Shown in pieces: positions 36,538 to 46,045 of a stretch of DNA of 64,000 nucleotides. The notes under the pieces were generated by a model. That model was not told where the DNA came from. It searched no databases and worked only from the letters and a program-made list of their open reading frames with translations. Origin of the DNA: Ruegeria sp. PrR005 (lineage in GTDB: Bacteria; Pseudomonadota; Alphaproteobacteria; Rhodobacterales; Rhodobacteraceae); assembly GCF_010500245.1 (NCBI RefSeq), contig NZ_JAAGOX010000005.1, forward strand, positions 1 to 64,000, in the 5' to 3' direction. A program made the position numbers and the translations under genes. Numbering within the stretch: the stretch's first letter is position 1; each line of letters opens with the position of its first letter.

Positions 36538-37413
36538 ATGTCCATGACCGAAGCCGAACGCCAGTTGCTGGACTTGCTCGATGTCGAGCGTCTGGAAACC
36601 GATTTGTTTCGGGGAACAGGGTCGGGGGGTGAGACACCCACGCGCATCTATGGCGGACAGGTGATCGCCCAAGCGCTGGCCGCGGCCTACCGGACGGTGG
36701 AGGACAGGCTGTGTCACTCACTGCACGCCTATTTCATCCGGCCCGGAGACCCAAGCATTCCCGTTATCTATCAAGTCGATAGGGCGCGGGATGGAGGCTC
36801 TTTTACCACCCGGCGCGTGGTGGCGATCCAGCATGGACGGCAAATCCTGAACCTGTCCGCCTCGTTTCATGCCGGTGACGCCGGATGGGATCACCAGCAC
36901 CCGATGCCCGAGATTGACGGCCCGGCTGCGCATCCCACGCGCCAGACCCTGCAAGAGCGCTTCATCGACCGCATCCCCGAGAAGCACAGGGCCGAGTTCA
37001 CCCGGCCAAGGCCCATCGAAATCCGCGAAGTCGAGCCGCGGGACATGTTCGAGCCGATCCCGACGGATGACCGCCACTATCTGTGGTTTCGCATGGGCGC
37101 CGCCGCCGGGGCCGATCCGGCGACCCAGCATCTGCTTTTGGCCTATGCCTCGGACATGGGGCTGTTGGGCTCCGGCCTGCGCCCGCACGGGCTCAGTTGG
37201 TACACACGCCAGGTCAATGGCGCGAGCCTGGATCATGCGATGTGGTTTCACGCGCCGATCCGGTTCGAAAACTGGCATCTTTATGCAATGGACAGCCCCT
37301 GGACCGGTGCGGGCCGCAGCTTCAACCGCGGCAAGGTCTATGCCGAGGATGGCACTCTGGTGGCCAGCGTCGCCCAAGAGGGCCTGATGCGGCGCTTGCA
37401 GCCCAGGGATTAA
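36538..37413 (+). CDS. tesB: Acyl-CoA thioesterase II
   Basis: 291 residues, a double hot-dog protein. FRGTGSGGETPTRIYGGQVI and HSLHAYFIRPGDPSIPVIYQ are typical of the N-terminal repeat; the C-terminal repeat has HGLSWYTRQVNGASLDHAMW and VYAEDGTLVASVAQEGLMR. The catalytic aspartate-glutamine-threonine network fits. It hydrolyses medium- and long-chain acyl-CoAs, possibly as a relief valve for the acyl-CoAs in this region. Its stop overlaps the convergent SDR stop. Confidence 0.94.
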   Translation: MSMTEAERQLLDLLDVERLETDLFRGTGSGGETPTRIYGGQVIAQALAAAYRTVEDRLCHSLHAYFIRPGDPSIPVIYQVDRARDGGSFTTRRVVAIQHGRQILNLSASFHAGDAGWDHQHPMPEIDGPAAHPTRQTLQERFIDRIPEKHRAEFTRPRPIEIREVEPRDMFEPIPTDDRHYLWFRMGAAAGADPATQHLLLAYASDMGLLGSGLRPHGLSWYTRQVNGASLDHAMWFHAPIRFENWHLYAMDSPWTGAGRSFNRGKVYAEDGTLVASVAQEGLMRRLQPRD

Positions 37414-38180
37414 AGCTTGCCGCCGAACTGCCGGTTCAACTTGCGCATTCCGCCCAACCAACGGTCATAATCCGCTGTTTTCATTCGGATATAATCCAGG
37501 ACCTGTGGATGCGGCAGCACCAGGAAACGGCGTTCACGAATGGCTTCGATACAGGCCTGCGCCACGTCCGAAGGCTCCAGCATTCCATCCAGCGCCGCAA
37601 CAGACTCCTCATGCCCACGTGTCATTTCCGAGCGCACTGCCTGCGGGCACAGGACCGAAACCCCGATGCCCTGATCGCCATAGGTCATCGCCAGCCATTC
37701 CGCCAAACCGACCGAGGCATGTTTGGTCACTCCATATGGCGCGGCGCCGACCTGGTTGAGCAGGCCCGCAGCCGAGGCGGTGTTGAGAAGGTAGCCACCA
37801 CCGCGCGCAATCATGCGCGGCACCACATGGCGCGCGGCCCAGACCTGTGACATGACGTTGATGTCCCAGATCCGCTGCCAATCCTCGTTGGGCGTCTCGA
37901 TACCGCCGATGGTCAGGATACCCGCGTTGGAGCAAAAGAGGTCGATCGGGCCGACCTCGCGTTCGACAGTGTCGATCAGCCGGGCAATGTCATCTTCTTT
38001 GCTGACATCGCAGGCAAAGGCGACACCGCCGATCTCATCGGCTACTTGCTGCGCGCCAACCAGGTTTCTGTCAGCACAGACGACAGATTTTGCGCCTTCG
38101 GCCGCAAGACGCACGGCAAGACCACGTCCGATGCCACTGGCGGCACCTGTCACGACGACAATCCGGTCTTTCAACTCCAT
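37410..38180 (-). CDS. SDR family oxidoreductase
   Basis: 256 residues. TGAASGIGRGLAVRLA (about 11-26), the NAG motif CSNAGI, and YGVTKHASVGLAEWLAM (about 160-176) with the catalytic tyrosine and lysine, make a classical active SDR. The ribosome site is AAGGAC before the ATG. Located alone on the minus strand between thioesterase and the SulP gene, 136 bp away. The substrate cannot be told. Confidence 0.9.
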   Translation of the reverse strand: MELKDRIVVVTGAASGIGRGLAVRLAAEGAKSVVCADRNLVGAQQVADEIGGVAFACDVSKEDDIARLIDTVEREVGPIDLFCSNAGILTIGGIETPNEDWQRIWDINVMSQVWAARHVVPRMIARGGGYLLNTASAAGLLNQVGAAPYGVTKHASVGLAEWLAMTYGDQGIGVSVLCPQAVRSEMTRGHEESVAALDGMLEPSDVAQACIEAIRERRFLVLPHPQVLDYIRMKTADYDRWLGGMRKLNRQFGGKL

Positions 38181-38316
38181 ATCAGGTCCTTACAATGGCA
38201 GATGTTCACTGCAATCGTATGAATTCCATCGGGAATAAGCCAATCCTTTGTCGCCATGTGACGTCCAGACAGGCATAAGTATTCACCATAATACCGATTA
38301 TGAGATTAATCGATAC

Positions 38317-40068
38317 TCAAGCCGTCTTGGCGCTCCTGGACCGCAAATGATCAAAAGCTTCAAACTGGGACAGGAAAACCTGCCCTGTCATCTCTTGCAG
38401 GAAATGACTGCGCTTCAGCCGGTCCATCACCGGACCTTTGACTTCGGACAGATGCAGCGTGACCCCCAGATCGCGCAGCCGCTGGTTGATGGCCTCCAGC
38501 GATTCCAACGCGCTGAAATCCACTTCGTTCACAGCCGAGAACATCAAGATGACATGGCGGATCGTGTTCCGGTCGCGCAGGACGCGTTCGACAACCATAT
38601 CCTCCATCCGCCGGGCGTTGGCGAAATACAGGCTTTCGTCGATCCGCAGCGTCAGCACATGCGGGTCAGTCAGCACATGATGGCGCAGGATGTTGCGGAA
38701 ATGCTGGCTGCCGGGCACCTGCCCCACCTCGGCGACATGCGGGCGCGAGGTTTTCCAGACAAAGAGCAACAGCGAGACAACGACACCGCTTGCAACTCCG
38801 GTTTCGACACCGGCGGTCAGGGTCAGCGCAATTGTGGTGAACACCGCCGCAAAATCCGCCCGCGAATAGCTCCAGGCGCGGGTCAGGATCGACAGATCCA
38901 CCAACGACAGCACCGCCACTATGATCGTGGCTGCCAACGTCGCCTTGGGCAGGAAATACAAAAGCGGCGTCAGGAACATCGCGGCCACCAGCAGCCCAAC
39001 AGCGGTAAAGGCGCCCGCCGCGGGCGTTTCGGCGCCGGCATCGAAATTCACCACCGAACGGGCAAAGCCGCCGGTGACCGGATAGCCGCCCGACAAGGCC
39101 GATGACATGTTGGCGGCGCCAAGGGCGATCAACTCCTGGTTCGGGTCGATCCGCTGTTTCTTCTTGGCGGCCAGGGTTTGCGCCACGGATACGGATTCCA
39201 CATATCCGATGACAGACAGCAACAGCGCCGGACCGGCCAGCGCCGGGATCAGCGACCATGCCTCCCACGGAACGCCGACGGGTGGCAATCCGGTCGGCAC
39301 GGTCCCCACCACCGCCACGCCCCAGGATTGCAAATCCAGCGCCCAGGTCACCAGAGTGGTTCCGATCACCGCAAAGATCGGCCCAATCCGCGCCAATGTG
39401 GCCGCCAGATGCCGCGACAGGCCGAAATGGCGCTGCAAGGCCGCCGCCATGCCCTTGCGCACCCAAAACAGAAAACCCAGCGCGGCAAGGCCTATGATCA
39501 GGGTTGCGGGATTGGTCTCGCCCAAATGGGCAAAAAGATCGGACAGAAGCCCGGGCAAGCTATGGCCCTGCACCGACACGCCCAGGATATGCTTGAGCTG
39601 GCTCGCGGCGATCAACAGACCCGATGCCGTTATGAACCCGGCAATCACCGGATGGCTGAGGAAATTCGCAACGACCCCCAGCCGGAAAAAACCCATGCCC
39701 AGCAGCATCGCGCCGGACAGCAAGGCCAGCATGCCCGCTGCGGTCACGTACTCCGTGACACTTTGCAAACCCAGCGGCGCCAGCGCCGACGCGGTCATCA
39801 GCGACACCACGGCCACCGGCCCAACCGCCAGCGCCCGGCTGGTCCCGAACACGGCATAGGCCACCAGCGGCAGGATCGAGGCATAAAGCCCAACCTCGGC
39901 CGGAAGCCCCGCAAGCAAGGCATAGGCCAGCGATTGCGGAATCAACATGACGGTCACGATCACCGCCGCGATCAGATCACCGCTCAGCTCCACACGGCCA
40001 TAGCGCCGGCCCCAGTCCAGAATGGGCAGATATCGGGCCGATCCCGCGATTACGCTCTTGAAGGTCAT
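38317..40068 (-). CDS. SulP family anion permease with STAS domain
   Basis: 583 residues. About 10 to 12 membrane segments in the first 440 residues, starting after DWGRRYGRVELSGDLIAAVIV; MLIPQSLAYALLAGLPAEVGLYASI is the family signature. The C-terminal STAS domain (about 465-575) includes LMFSAVNEVDFSALESLEAI. It transports an inorganic anion such as sulfate, bicarbonate or a dicarboxylate; which one is not visible. A neighbouring carbonic anhydrase or sulfate assimilation gene, which would decide, is not adjacent. An AT-rich dyad lies 40 bp upstream. Confidence 0.93.
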   Translation of the reverse strand: MTFKSVIAGSARYLPILDWGRRYGRVELSGDLIAAVIVTVMLIPQSLAYALLAGLPAEVGLYASILPLVAYAVFGTSRALAVGPVAVVSLMTASALAPLGLQSVTEYVTAAGMLALLSGAMLLGMGFFRLGVVANFLSHPVIAGFITASGLLIAASQLKHILGVSVQGHSLPGLLSDLFAHLGETNPATLIIGLAALGFLFWVRKGMAAALQRHFGLSRHLAATLARIGPIFAVIGTTLVTWALDLQSWGVAVVGTVPTGLPPVGVPWEAWSLIPALAGPALLLSVIGYVESVSVAQTLAAKKKQRIDPNQELIALGAANMSSALSGGYPVTGGFARSVVNFDAGAETPAAGAFTAVGLLVAAMFLTPLLYFLPKATLAATIIVAVLSLVDLSILTRAWSYSRADFAAVFTTIALTLTAGVETGVASGVVVSLLLFVWKTSRPHVAEVGQVPGSQHFRNILRHHVLTDPHVLTLRIDESLYFANARRMEDMVVERVLRDRNTIRHVILMFSAVNEVDFSALESLEAINQRLRDLGVTLHLSEVKGPVMDRLKRSHFLQEMTGQVFLSQFEAFDHLRSRSAKTA

Positions 40069-40108
40069 ACAGGTCCCCTGCCCCCGGATCTCCGGCGAGT
40101 CACATCAT

Positions 40109-40130
40109 ATTCATTTAATCTTATATGAAT
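40109..40130. promoter_or_regulatory. AT-rich inverted repeat before the SulP gene
   Basis: ATTCAT-N10-ATGAAT in a markedly AT-rich patch about 40 bp upstream of the SulP start. It could be an operator overlapping the promoter. The regulator is unknown. Confidence 0.4.
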
Positions 40131-40214
40131 AATTTCATTCAGATGTGAAGGGCTTTGCACAGAAAAACAGCGCGGACCGTGGCCCGCGCTCTCGAATGCC
40201 AGATTGGCGAAGGA

Positions 40215-41441
40215 TCAGAAGAATGCCTGCAACCCGGTCTGCGCCCGGCCCAGGATCAGGGCGTGGACATCATGGGTGCCTTCATAGGTATTCACCGTCT
40301 CCAGGTTCACCATGTGCCGGATCACCTGGAATTCCAGGCTGATGCCGTTGCCGCCATGCATGTCGCGCGCGTGGCGCGCGATTTCCAGCGCCTTGCCGCA
40401 GTTGTTGCGCTTGATGATCGAGATCATCTCGGGCGCGGCCTTGGCCTCGTCCATCAGGCGTCCGACGCGCAGGCTGGCTTGCATGCCAAGCGCGATCTCG
40501 GTCTGCATATTGGCCAGTTTCAACTGAAACAGCTGGGTCTGGGCCAGCGGGCGGTTGAACTGCTTGCGGTCCAGACCGTATTGGCGCGCGGCGTGCCAGC
40601 AGCATTCCGCCGCTCCCATCGCACCCCAGCTGATGCCGTAGCGGGCGCGGTTCAGACAGCCGAACGGGCCTTTCAGGCCGGACACATGCGGCAACAGCGC
40701 CTCTTCGCCCACTTCGACGCCGTCCATGACGATCTCGCCGGTGATCGAGGCGCGCAGCGACATCTTGTTCTCGATCTTGGGCGCACTCAGCCCCTTCATG
40801 CCTTTTTCCAGGATGAAGCCGCGGATCTTGCCGTCATGCGCCTCGGACTTGGCCCAGACAACAAATACATCGGCGATCGGCGCGTTCGAAATCCACATCT
40901 TGGTGCCGGTCAGTTTGTACCCGCTCTCGGTCTTGACCGCGCGGGTCTTCATGCTGGCGGGGTCCGACCCGGCATCGGGCTCGGTCAGGCCGAAACAGCC
41001 GATCCATTCGCCACTGGCGAGCTTGGGCAGGTATTTCATGCGCTGCTCTTCGCTGCCATAAGCATAGATCGGGTACATCACCAGCGAGCTTTGAACCGAC
41101 ATCATCGAGCGATAGCCGCTATCGACCCGCTCGACCTCGCGCGCCACCAGACCATAGGCCACGTAACCTGCACCGATGCCGCCATAAGCTTCGGGAATTG
41201 TGGTGCCCAGCAGGCCCATCTCGCCCATCTCACGGAAGATTTCGGGATCTGTCACCTCGTTCTGGAACGCGGCGGTAACGCGCGGTTGCAGCTTTTCCTG
41301 CGCATAGGCGCGGGCCGCGTCGGCGATCATGCGTTCGTCCTCAGACAGCTGGTCGGTCAGGCGGAACGGATCCTCCCAGTCGAAACCACCCAGATCGGGT
41401 TTGTCCTTGTCACGCAGGCTGGGCTTGGCAACGGTATCCAT
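40215..41441 (-). CDS. gcdH: Glutaryl-CoA dehydrogenase
   Basis: 408 residues. Flavin enzyme that oxidises and decarboxylates glutaryl-CoA to crotonyl-CoA in lysine and tryptophan catabolism. [20 protein letters not shown] is the family's N-terminus, [13 protein letters not shown] the FAD region, and [20 protein letters not shown] at the C-terminus is characteristic, with the catalytic glutamate in YEGTHD. It is divergent from a LysR regulator with 97 bp between, the arrangement of gcdH and its activator. Confidence 0.95.
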   Translation of the reverse strand: MDTVAKPSLRDKDKPDLGGFDWEDPFRLTDQLSEDERMIADAARAYAQEKLQPRVTAAFQNEVTDPEIFREMGEMGLLGTTIPEAYGGIGAGYVAYGLVAREVERVDSGYRSMMSVQSSLVMYPIYAYGSEEQRMKYLPKLASGEWIGCFGLTEPDAGSDPASMKTRAVKTESGYKLTGTKMWISNAPIADVFVVWAKSEAHDGKIRGFILEKGMKGLSAPKIENKMSLRASITGEIVMDGVEVGEEALLPHVSGLKGPFGCLNRARYGISWGAMGAAECCWHAARQYGLDRKQFNRPLAQTQLFQLKLANMQTEIALGMQASLRVGRLMDEAKAAPEMISIIKRNNCGKALEIARHARDMHGGNGISLEFQVIRHMVNLETVNTYEGTHDVHALILGRAQTGLQAFF

Positions 41442-41538
41442 CGGGAAACTCCTGATTTGCGGTTTGGGGGCAACATACCTTTCCGGAATGGCAAAAAACA
41501 GCGAGACTTTGGCACATTTTCATGAGTAAAACGCATAC

Positions 41539-42450
41539 ATGATCGCGCCCAGACGTTTTCTCCCTTCCATTTCATCGCTTCGCGCACTCGAAGCGCTGGA
41601 CCGGCTCGGCTCGGCCTCGGCCGTGGCCGAGGAACTGTCGCTGACCCAGAGCGCGGTAAGCCGCCAGCTCCAGACGCTGGAAACCCAGATGGGGGTCGAA
41701 CTGATCCAGCGTGACCGAAAGCGGCTGTCGCTGACGCCCGCAGCGCAGGACTATGTGACCGAGATCCGCGAGGCGCTGAACCGCATCGCGCAGGCTTCGC
41801 TGCGGTTGCAGGTCACGCCGGTTGGCGGCACCGTGAACCTGGCCATCCTGCCGACCTTCGGGATGCGCTGGTTGATGCCGCGCCTGCCCGAATTTGCACG
41901 GCTGCATCCTGATATCACCATCAACATGTCCACCCGGCTGCGCCCGTTCAGCTTTGCTTCTGAACCCTTTGACGCGGCAATACATTTCGGCGAACCGGAT
42001 TGGCCTGGCACGGACCGGTTGCTGCTCAAGGCGGAACGGGTGCTGCCGGTCTGCGCGCCCCAGCTATTGCCGCATGGCGCGCCAAGGTCGCCCGCCGACC
42101 TGCTGCGCCTGCCGCTTTTGCATATCCAGACCCGCCCACGCGCCTGGCAGCACTGGTTTGCCCAGATGGGCGTCGCCTATCCCGATCCCCTGCCCGGCAC
42201 CCTTCATGACCAGTTCGCCACGATCAGCCAGGCGGCCTTGCACGGGTTGGGTGTGGCGCTCTTGCCGCAATATGTGGTGGAACAGGATCTGGCCACCGGG
42301 CGGCTGGTTGCCGCCTATCCCGATGCTGTCGAAACCGTCGGGGCCTATTATCTGGTCTGGCCCCGCGCCAAAGGCGCGGACCCGTCACTCAGAACTTTTC
42401 GACACTGGCTGGCCGGACAAGCGGAGCCCGAAGAGACCCTGCCGCGCTGA
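41539..42450 (+). CDS. LysR family transcriptional regulator (probable gcdH regulator)
   Basis: 303 residues. N-terminal helix-turn-helix SAVAEELSLTQSAVSRQLQT (about 29-48), and substrate-binding domain with LPTFGMRWLMPRLPEF and ALHGLGVALLPQYVVEQDLA typical of the GcvA subgroup. It is transcribed away from gcdH, so it probably controls it, with glutarate or glutaryl-CoA as a possible inducer (inference). Its stop is 5 bp from the convergent phoB stop. Confidence 0.9.
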   Translation: MIAPRRFLPSISSLRALEALDRLGSASAVAEELSLTQSAVSRQLQTLETQMGVELIQRDRKRLSLTPAAQDYVTEIREALNRIAQASLRLQVTPVGGTVNLAILPTFGMRWLMPRLPEFARLHPDITINMSTRLRPFSFASEPFDAAIHFGEPDWPGTDRLLLKAERVLPVCAPQLLPHGAPRSPADLLRLPLLHIQTRPRAWQHWFAQMGVAYPDPLPGTLHDQFATISQAALHGLGVALLPQYVVEQDLATGRLVAAYPDAVETVGAYYLVWPRAKGADPSLRTFRHWLAGQAEPEETLPR

Positions 42451-42455
42451 GCGGC

Positions 42456-43145
42456 TCAGCCCAAGGCGTAACCGGCACCGCGCACGGTGCGCAGCGGGTC
42501 GGCGCCGCCATATTGGGTCAGCGCCTTGCGCAGCCGCCCGATATGCACGTCGACGGTGCGGGTATCGACATAGATGTCGCGGCCCCAGACCCGGTCCAAA
42601 AGCTGTTCCCGGCTCCAGACCCGGCCGGGTTTTTCCATGAAAGTGGAAAGCAGCCGGAATTCGGTCGGGCCCAGTTTCAGCGGCTTGTTCGCCCGGCTCA
42701 CCCGGTGCGTCTCCGAATCCAGCACGATATCCTCGTACTCCAGCCGCAGACCCACGGCCGAGGGCCGTACCCGCCGCAACTGCCCGCGCACTCGGGCCAT
42801 CAGCTCGACCACGGAATAGGGTTTGACCACATAGTCATCGGCGCCGGTTTCCAGACCGCGTACCTTGTCCACTTCCTCGCTGCGCGCCGACAGCATGATC
42901 ACCGGGATCGAACGGGTTTCGTTCCGGGTCTTCAGACGGCGGCACACCTCGATACCGCTCAGGTTCGGCATCATCCAGTCCAACACGATGATATCCGGCG
43001 CATCTTCGTCCACCAACAGCATGGCCTCTTCGCCGTCCTCGGCCTTGAGCACCCGGAACCCTTCGGCCTCCAGATTGTAGGCCAGCACCTCGCGCTGCGC
43101 CATCTCGTCCTCGACCACAAGCACGGTGGGTTGATCAGCCGACAT
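42456..43145 (-). CDS. phoB: Phosphate regulon response regulator PhoB
   Basis: 229 residues. Receiver domain with phosphoacceptor aspartate in IIVLDWMMPNLSG (about D54), followed by a winged-helix DNA-binding domain (LGPTEFRLLSTFMEKPGRVW, RTVDVHIGRLRKAL). It activates genes with Pho boxes under phosphate limitation. The ATG at 43145 is taken because the receiver fold starts there; an upstream frame extension is ignored. Last gene of the pst-phoU-phoB operon, 16 bp after phoU. Confidence 0.96.
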   Translation of the reverse strand: MSADQPTVLVVEDEMAQREVLAYNLEAEGFRVLKAEDGEEAMLLVDEDAPDIIVLDWMMPNLSGIEVCRRLKTRNETRSIPVIMLSARSEEVDKVRGLETGADDYVVKPYSVVELMARVRGQLRRVRPSAVGLRLEYEDIVLDSETHRVSRANKPLKLGPTEFRLLSTFMEKPGRVWSREQLLDRVWGRDIYVDTRTVDVHIGRLRKALTQYGGADPLRTVRGAGYALG

Positions 43146-43161
43146 TGCAGGACCCTCCTGT

Positions 43162-43863
43162 TCAGACCGTTGTCGAGGTCGTGTCGCCCTTGGGGCGCGC
43201 GTCGTCCGGGCGGTTGCCGGTGACAAGATAGACCACCTGTTCGGCAATCGCGGTCACATGGTCGCCCATGCGTTCGATGTTCTTGGCGATGAAATGCAGA
43301 TGCATGCACGATGTGATGCTGCGCGGATCCTCGGCCATGAAGGTCAGGAACTGGCGGAACAGGGCGTTGTACATCTGGTCCACCTCGTGATCGCGCGTGA
43401 TGACATCCGATGCCAGTTCCGCATCGCGCTGGATATAGCTGTCGAGTGCGTCCTTCAGCATCAGCTCGACCTCGCGCGCCATGCGCCGGAGCGCTGCGGC
43501 GCTGTCCGGTACTTGCGGCACCTCGACCAGAACGGTGGTCCGCTTTGCAATGTTCTTGGCATAGTCGCCGATGCGCTCCAGGTTGGCCGAGACCTTCAGC
43601 ACCGACAACACCAGCCGCAGATCGCTTGCCGTGGGCGCGCGCAACGCGATCAGGCGGGCGGTCTCCTGGTTGATGATCTCTTCCAGCGCGTCGATGGCCT
43701 TGTCGCCGGCGCGCACCTCATTGGCCAGTTCCACATCGCGCATCTCCAGCGACCGGGCCGAGGACATGATCGCGGCCTCGACCAGCCCGCCCATCTTCAT
43801 GATATGGGCCTGGATCGCCTCCAGATCGCGGTCATAGGCCGATGTTATATGCTGTTGCACCAT
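43162..43863 (-). CDS. phoU: Phosphate transport accessory protein PhoU
   Basis: 233 residues, two homologous three-helix bundles with metal-binding motifs (EVRAGDKAIDALEEIINQE in the first, RDHEVDQMYNALFRQFL in the second; LERIGDYAKNIA and IERMGDHVTAIA). It mediates inhibition of PhoR by the Pst transporter when phosphate is ample. The start is the ATG at 43863, which begins the family's N-terminus; the frame continues upstream without meaning. It follows pstB by 17 bp. Confidence 0.96.
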   Translation of the reverse strand: MVQQHITSAYDRDLEAIQAHIMKMGGLVEAAIMSSARSLEMRDVELANEVRAGDKAIDALEEIINQETARLIALRAPTASDLRLVLSVLKVSANLERIGDYAKNIAKRTTVLVEVPQVPDSAAALRRMAREVELMLKDALDSYIQRDAELASDVITRDHEVDQMYNALFRQFLTFMAEDPRSITSCMHLHFIAKNIERMGDHVTAIAEQVVYLVTGNRPDDARPKGDTTSTTV

Positions 43864-43880
43864 GGTATTCGTTCCTGTCC

Positions 43881-44678
43881 TCAGCCGATCCGGCCGGTGA
43901 TATAGCTTTCCGTGCGCGGATCGACCGGGTTGGTAAAGATCTGACCCGTCTCGCCGAACTCCACCAGATTTCCCAAGTGGAAAAAGGCGGTCTTCTGGCT
44001 GACCCGCGCGGCTTGCTGCATCGAATGGGTGACGATTACCACCGAGTAGTTCTGTCGAAGCTCGTCGATCAGCTCTTCGACCTGCGCGGTAGCGATGGGG
44101 TCGAGCGCCGAACAGGGCTCGTCCATCAACAGCACTTCGGGTTCGGTGGCAATAGCGCGGGCAATGCACAGGCGTTGTTGCTGGCCGCCCGACAGGCCGG
44201 TGCCCGGCGCATCCAGACGGTCCTTGACCTCGTTCCACAGCGCCCCGCGCCGCAGGGCCTTTTCCACGATCTCGTCCAGCTCCGCCTTGTTGCGGGCCAG
44301 GCCATGGATACGGGGGCCATAGGCGACATTGTCATAGATCGACTTGGGGAAAGGGTTGGGCTTCTGGAACACCATTCCCACCTTGGCGCGCAACTGCACC
44401 GGATCGACGCGGCGGTCATAGATATCCTCGCCATCCAGCCGGAACGATCCCTCGACCCGGGCCGTGGCGATGGTGTCGTTCATCCGGTTGAGACAGCGCA
44501 GAAAGGTCGACTTGCCACAGCCCGACGGGCCGATAAAGGCGGTGACGGTCTTTTCTTCGATGTCGACGTTCACGTCCTTGATCGCGTGCGTCTCGCCGTA
44601 ATAGACCTGACAGTCCCGGCACTCCATCTTGATGTTCTTGGTTTCCACCACTCTCTCCAGTCGAGACATATCGTTCAT
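43881..44678 (-). CDS. pstB: Phosphate ABC transporter ATP-binding protein PstB
   Basis: 265 residues. Walker [11 protein letters not shown] (about 50-59), Q-loop [20 protein letters not shown], signature [16 protein letters not shown], Walker [14 protein letters not shown] and the switch histidine in IVTHSMQQA, all intact. It drives phosphate import with PstC and PstA. The start is set at 44678, with AGGAGG-like AAGGAGGCACC before it. It is 14 bp from pstA. Confidence 0.97.
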   Translation of the reverse strand: MNDMSRLERVVETKNIKMECRDCQVYYGETHAIKDVNVDIEEKTVTAFIGPSGCGKSTFLRCLNRMNDTIATARVEGSFRLDGEDIYDRRVDPVQLRAKVGMVFQKPNPFPKSIYDNVAYGPRIHGLARNKAELDEIVEKALRRGALWNEVKDRLDAPGTGLSGGQQQRLCIARAIATEPEVLLMDEPCSALDPIATAQVEELIDELRQNYSVVIVTHSMQQAARVSQKTAFFHLGNLVEFGETGQIFTNPVDPRTESYITGRIG

Positions 44679-44692
44679 TTCCAGGTGCCTCC

Positions 44693-46045
44693 TTACCAGC
44701 GGCGTTCGAACCTGCGGCGCAGGATCACCGCCAGCGTGTTCATCGTCACCAGGAACACCAGCAGGATGATGATGCCCCCCCAGGCGCGTTCGTAAAAGGC
44801 CGGATCGGCCCGTTTGGCCCATTCATAGATCTGCGCGGGCATGGCCGAGTTGGGCGACAACAGGCCAGCGGCCAGGCTGTCGGGCGGGTTCGAGGCGATG
44901 AACCCCACCATCCCGATCAGCAACAGCGGCGCGGTTTCCCCCAGCGCCTGCGCCAGGCCGATGATGGTCCCGGTCAGGATGCCGGGCGCGGCCAGCGGCA
45001 ACACGTGATGGAACACCGCCTGCATCTTGGACGCCCCAACTCCCAGCGCCGCGTCGCGGATCGAGGGCGGCACCGCCTTCAGCGAAGCGCGGGTCGAGAT
45101 GATGATCGTCGGCAGGGTCATCAACGTCAGCACCAGACCACCCACCAGTGGCGCCGACATCGGCAGGTGCATATAGTTGATGAAGACCGCCAGACCCAGG
45201 ATACCGAACACGATGGAGGGCACCGCCGCCAGGTTCGAGATATTGACCTCGATGATATCGGTGATCCAGTTCTTGGGCGCGAATTCCTCAAGATAGATCG
45301 AGGCGGCAACCCCGATCGGCAGCGACAGCGCCAGCACAACCAGCATCATGAAAAGTGACCCGACCATCGACACGCCGATACCGGCGGATTCGGGCCGCTG
45401 GTCGGACGCGTCGGACCCCAGGACGAAATCCGGGTTGAAGGTCTTTTTCAGGATACCGGCAGCGGCCAGCTGATCGACGAAATCCAGCTGCTCCGCGCTG
45501 ATCGACTTGTCATTGGCGATGCTGTCGCGGGTCACGCGCCCTTTCAGATAGCCGTCGACGCGGCTGTTGGCCAGAAAGCGAAAGCTGACCGTTTCCCCGA
45601 TCTTGTCCGGATTGGCGATCACATAGTCGCGCAACTGCGCGGGCGCGCTCTTGGACAGAATGCCGGCCTGATCCTTGGGCTTCAGCCTGGTCTCAAGCCC
45701 GCCCTCCTTGACCGCGGCGGCAAAGGCATTGTTGATCAGCGGCGCATAGCCAAAAGTCGAGACCTTCTTGATCTCCTCGATATCGCGGTTGCCCTTCTTG
45801 TCGAGCTTGCTTTCCGAGAGTTCGACCTCAAGCGTCACAAAGGTCTGGCTATAGGCGCCCACACCCTTCGAGACGATGTTGAACACCAGCACCAGCAGCA
45901 TGGCGAGGCCAACCGCGATAGCGGCGATGCCATAGGCGCGAAACCGGGCCTCGGCGCGGTTGCGGCGGCGGGTGCGCGCATTCTGCTTGAGCAGCGAGGC
46001 GCCATGCCGGGTCGCGGGTGCGGAGTTTGCGCTGAGATCGGTCAT
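44693..46045 (-). CDS. pstA: Phosphate ABC transporter permease PstA, with N-terminal extension
   Basis: 450 residues, about 150 more than E. coli PstA. An N-terminal membrane segment (about 36-60) and a soluble region of about 150 residues (DUF3333-type, typical of alphaproteobacteria) precede the permease domain with six segments. The permease signature [20 protein letters not shown] matches the EAA loop of ABC importers. The ATG overlaps the pstC stop by 4 bp. Confidence 0.95.
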   Translation of the reverse strand: MTDLSANSAPATRHGASLLKQNARTRRRNRAEARFRAYGIAAIAVGLAMLLVLVFNIVSKGVGAYSQTFVTLEVELSESKLDKKGNRDIEEIKKVSTFGYAPLINNAFAAAVKEGGLETRLKPKDQAGILSKSAPAQLRDYVIANPDKIGETVSFRFLANSRVDGYLKGRVTRDSIANDKSISAEQLDFVDQLAAAGILKKTFNPDFVLGSDASDQRPESAGIGVSMVGSLFMMLVVLALSLPIGVAASIYLEEFAPKNWITDIIEVNISNLAAVPSIVFGILGLAVFINYMHLPMSAPLVGGLVLTLMTLPTIIISTRASLKAVPPSIRDAALGVGASKMQAVFHHVLPLAAPGILTGTIIGLAQALGETAPLLLIGMVGFIASNPPDSLAAGLLSPNSAMPAQIYEWAKRADPAFYERAWGGIIILLVFLVTMNTLAVILRRRFERRW

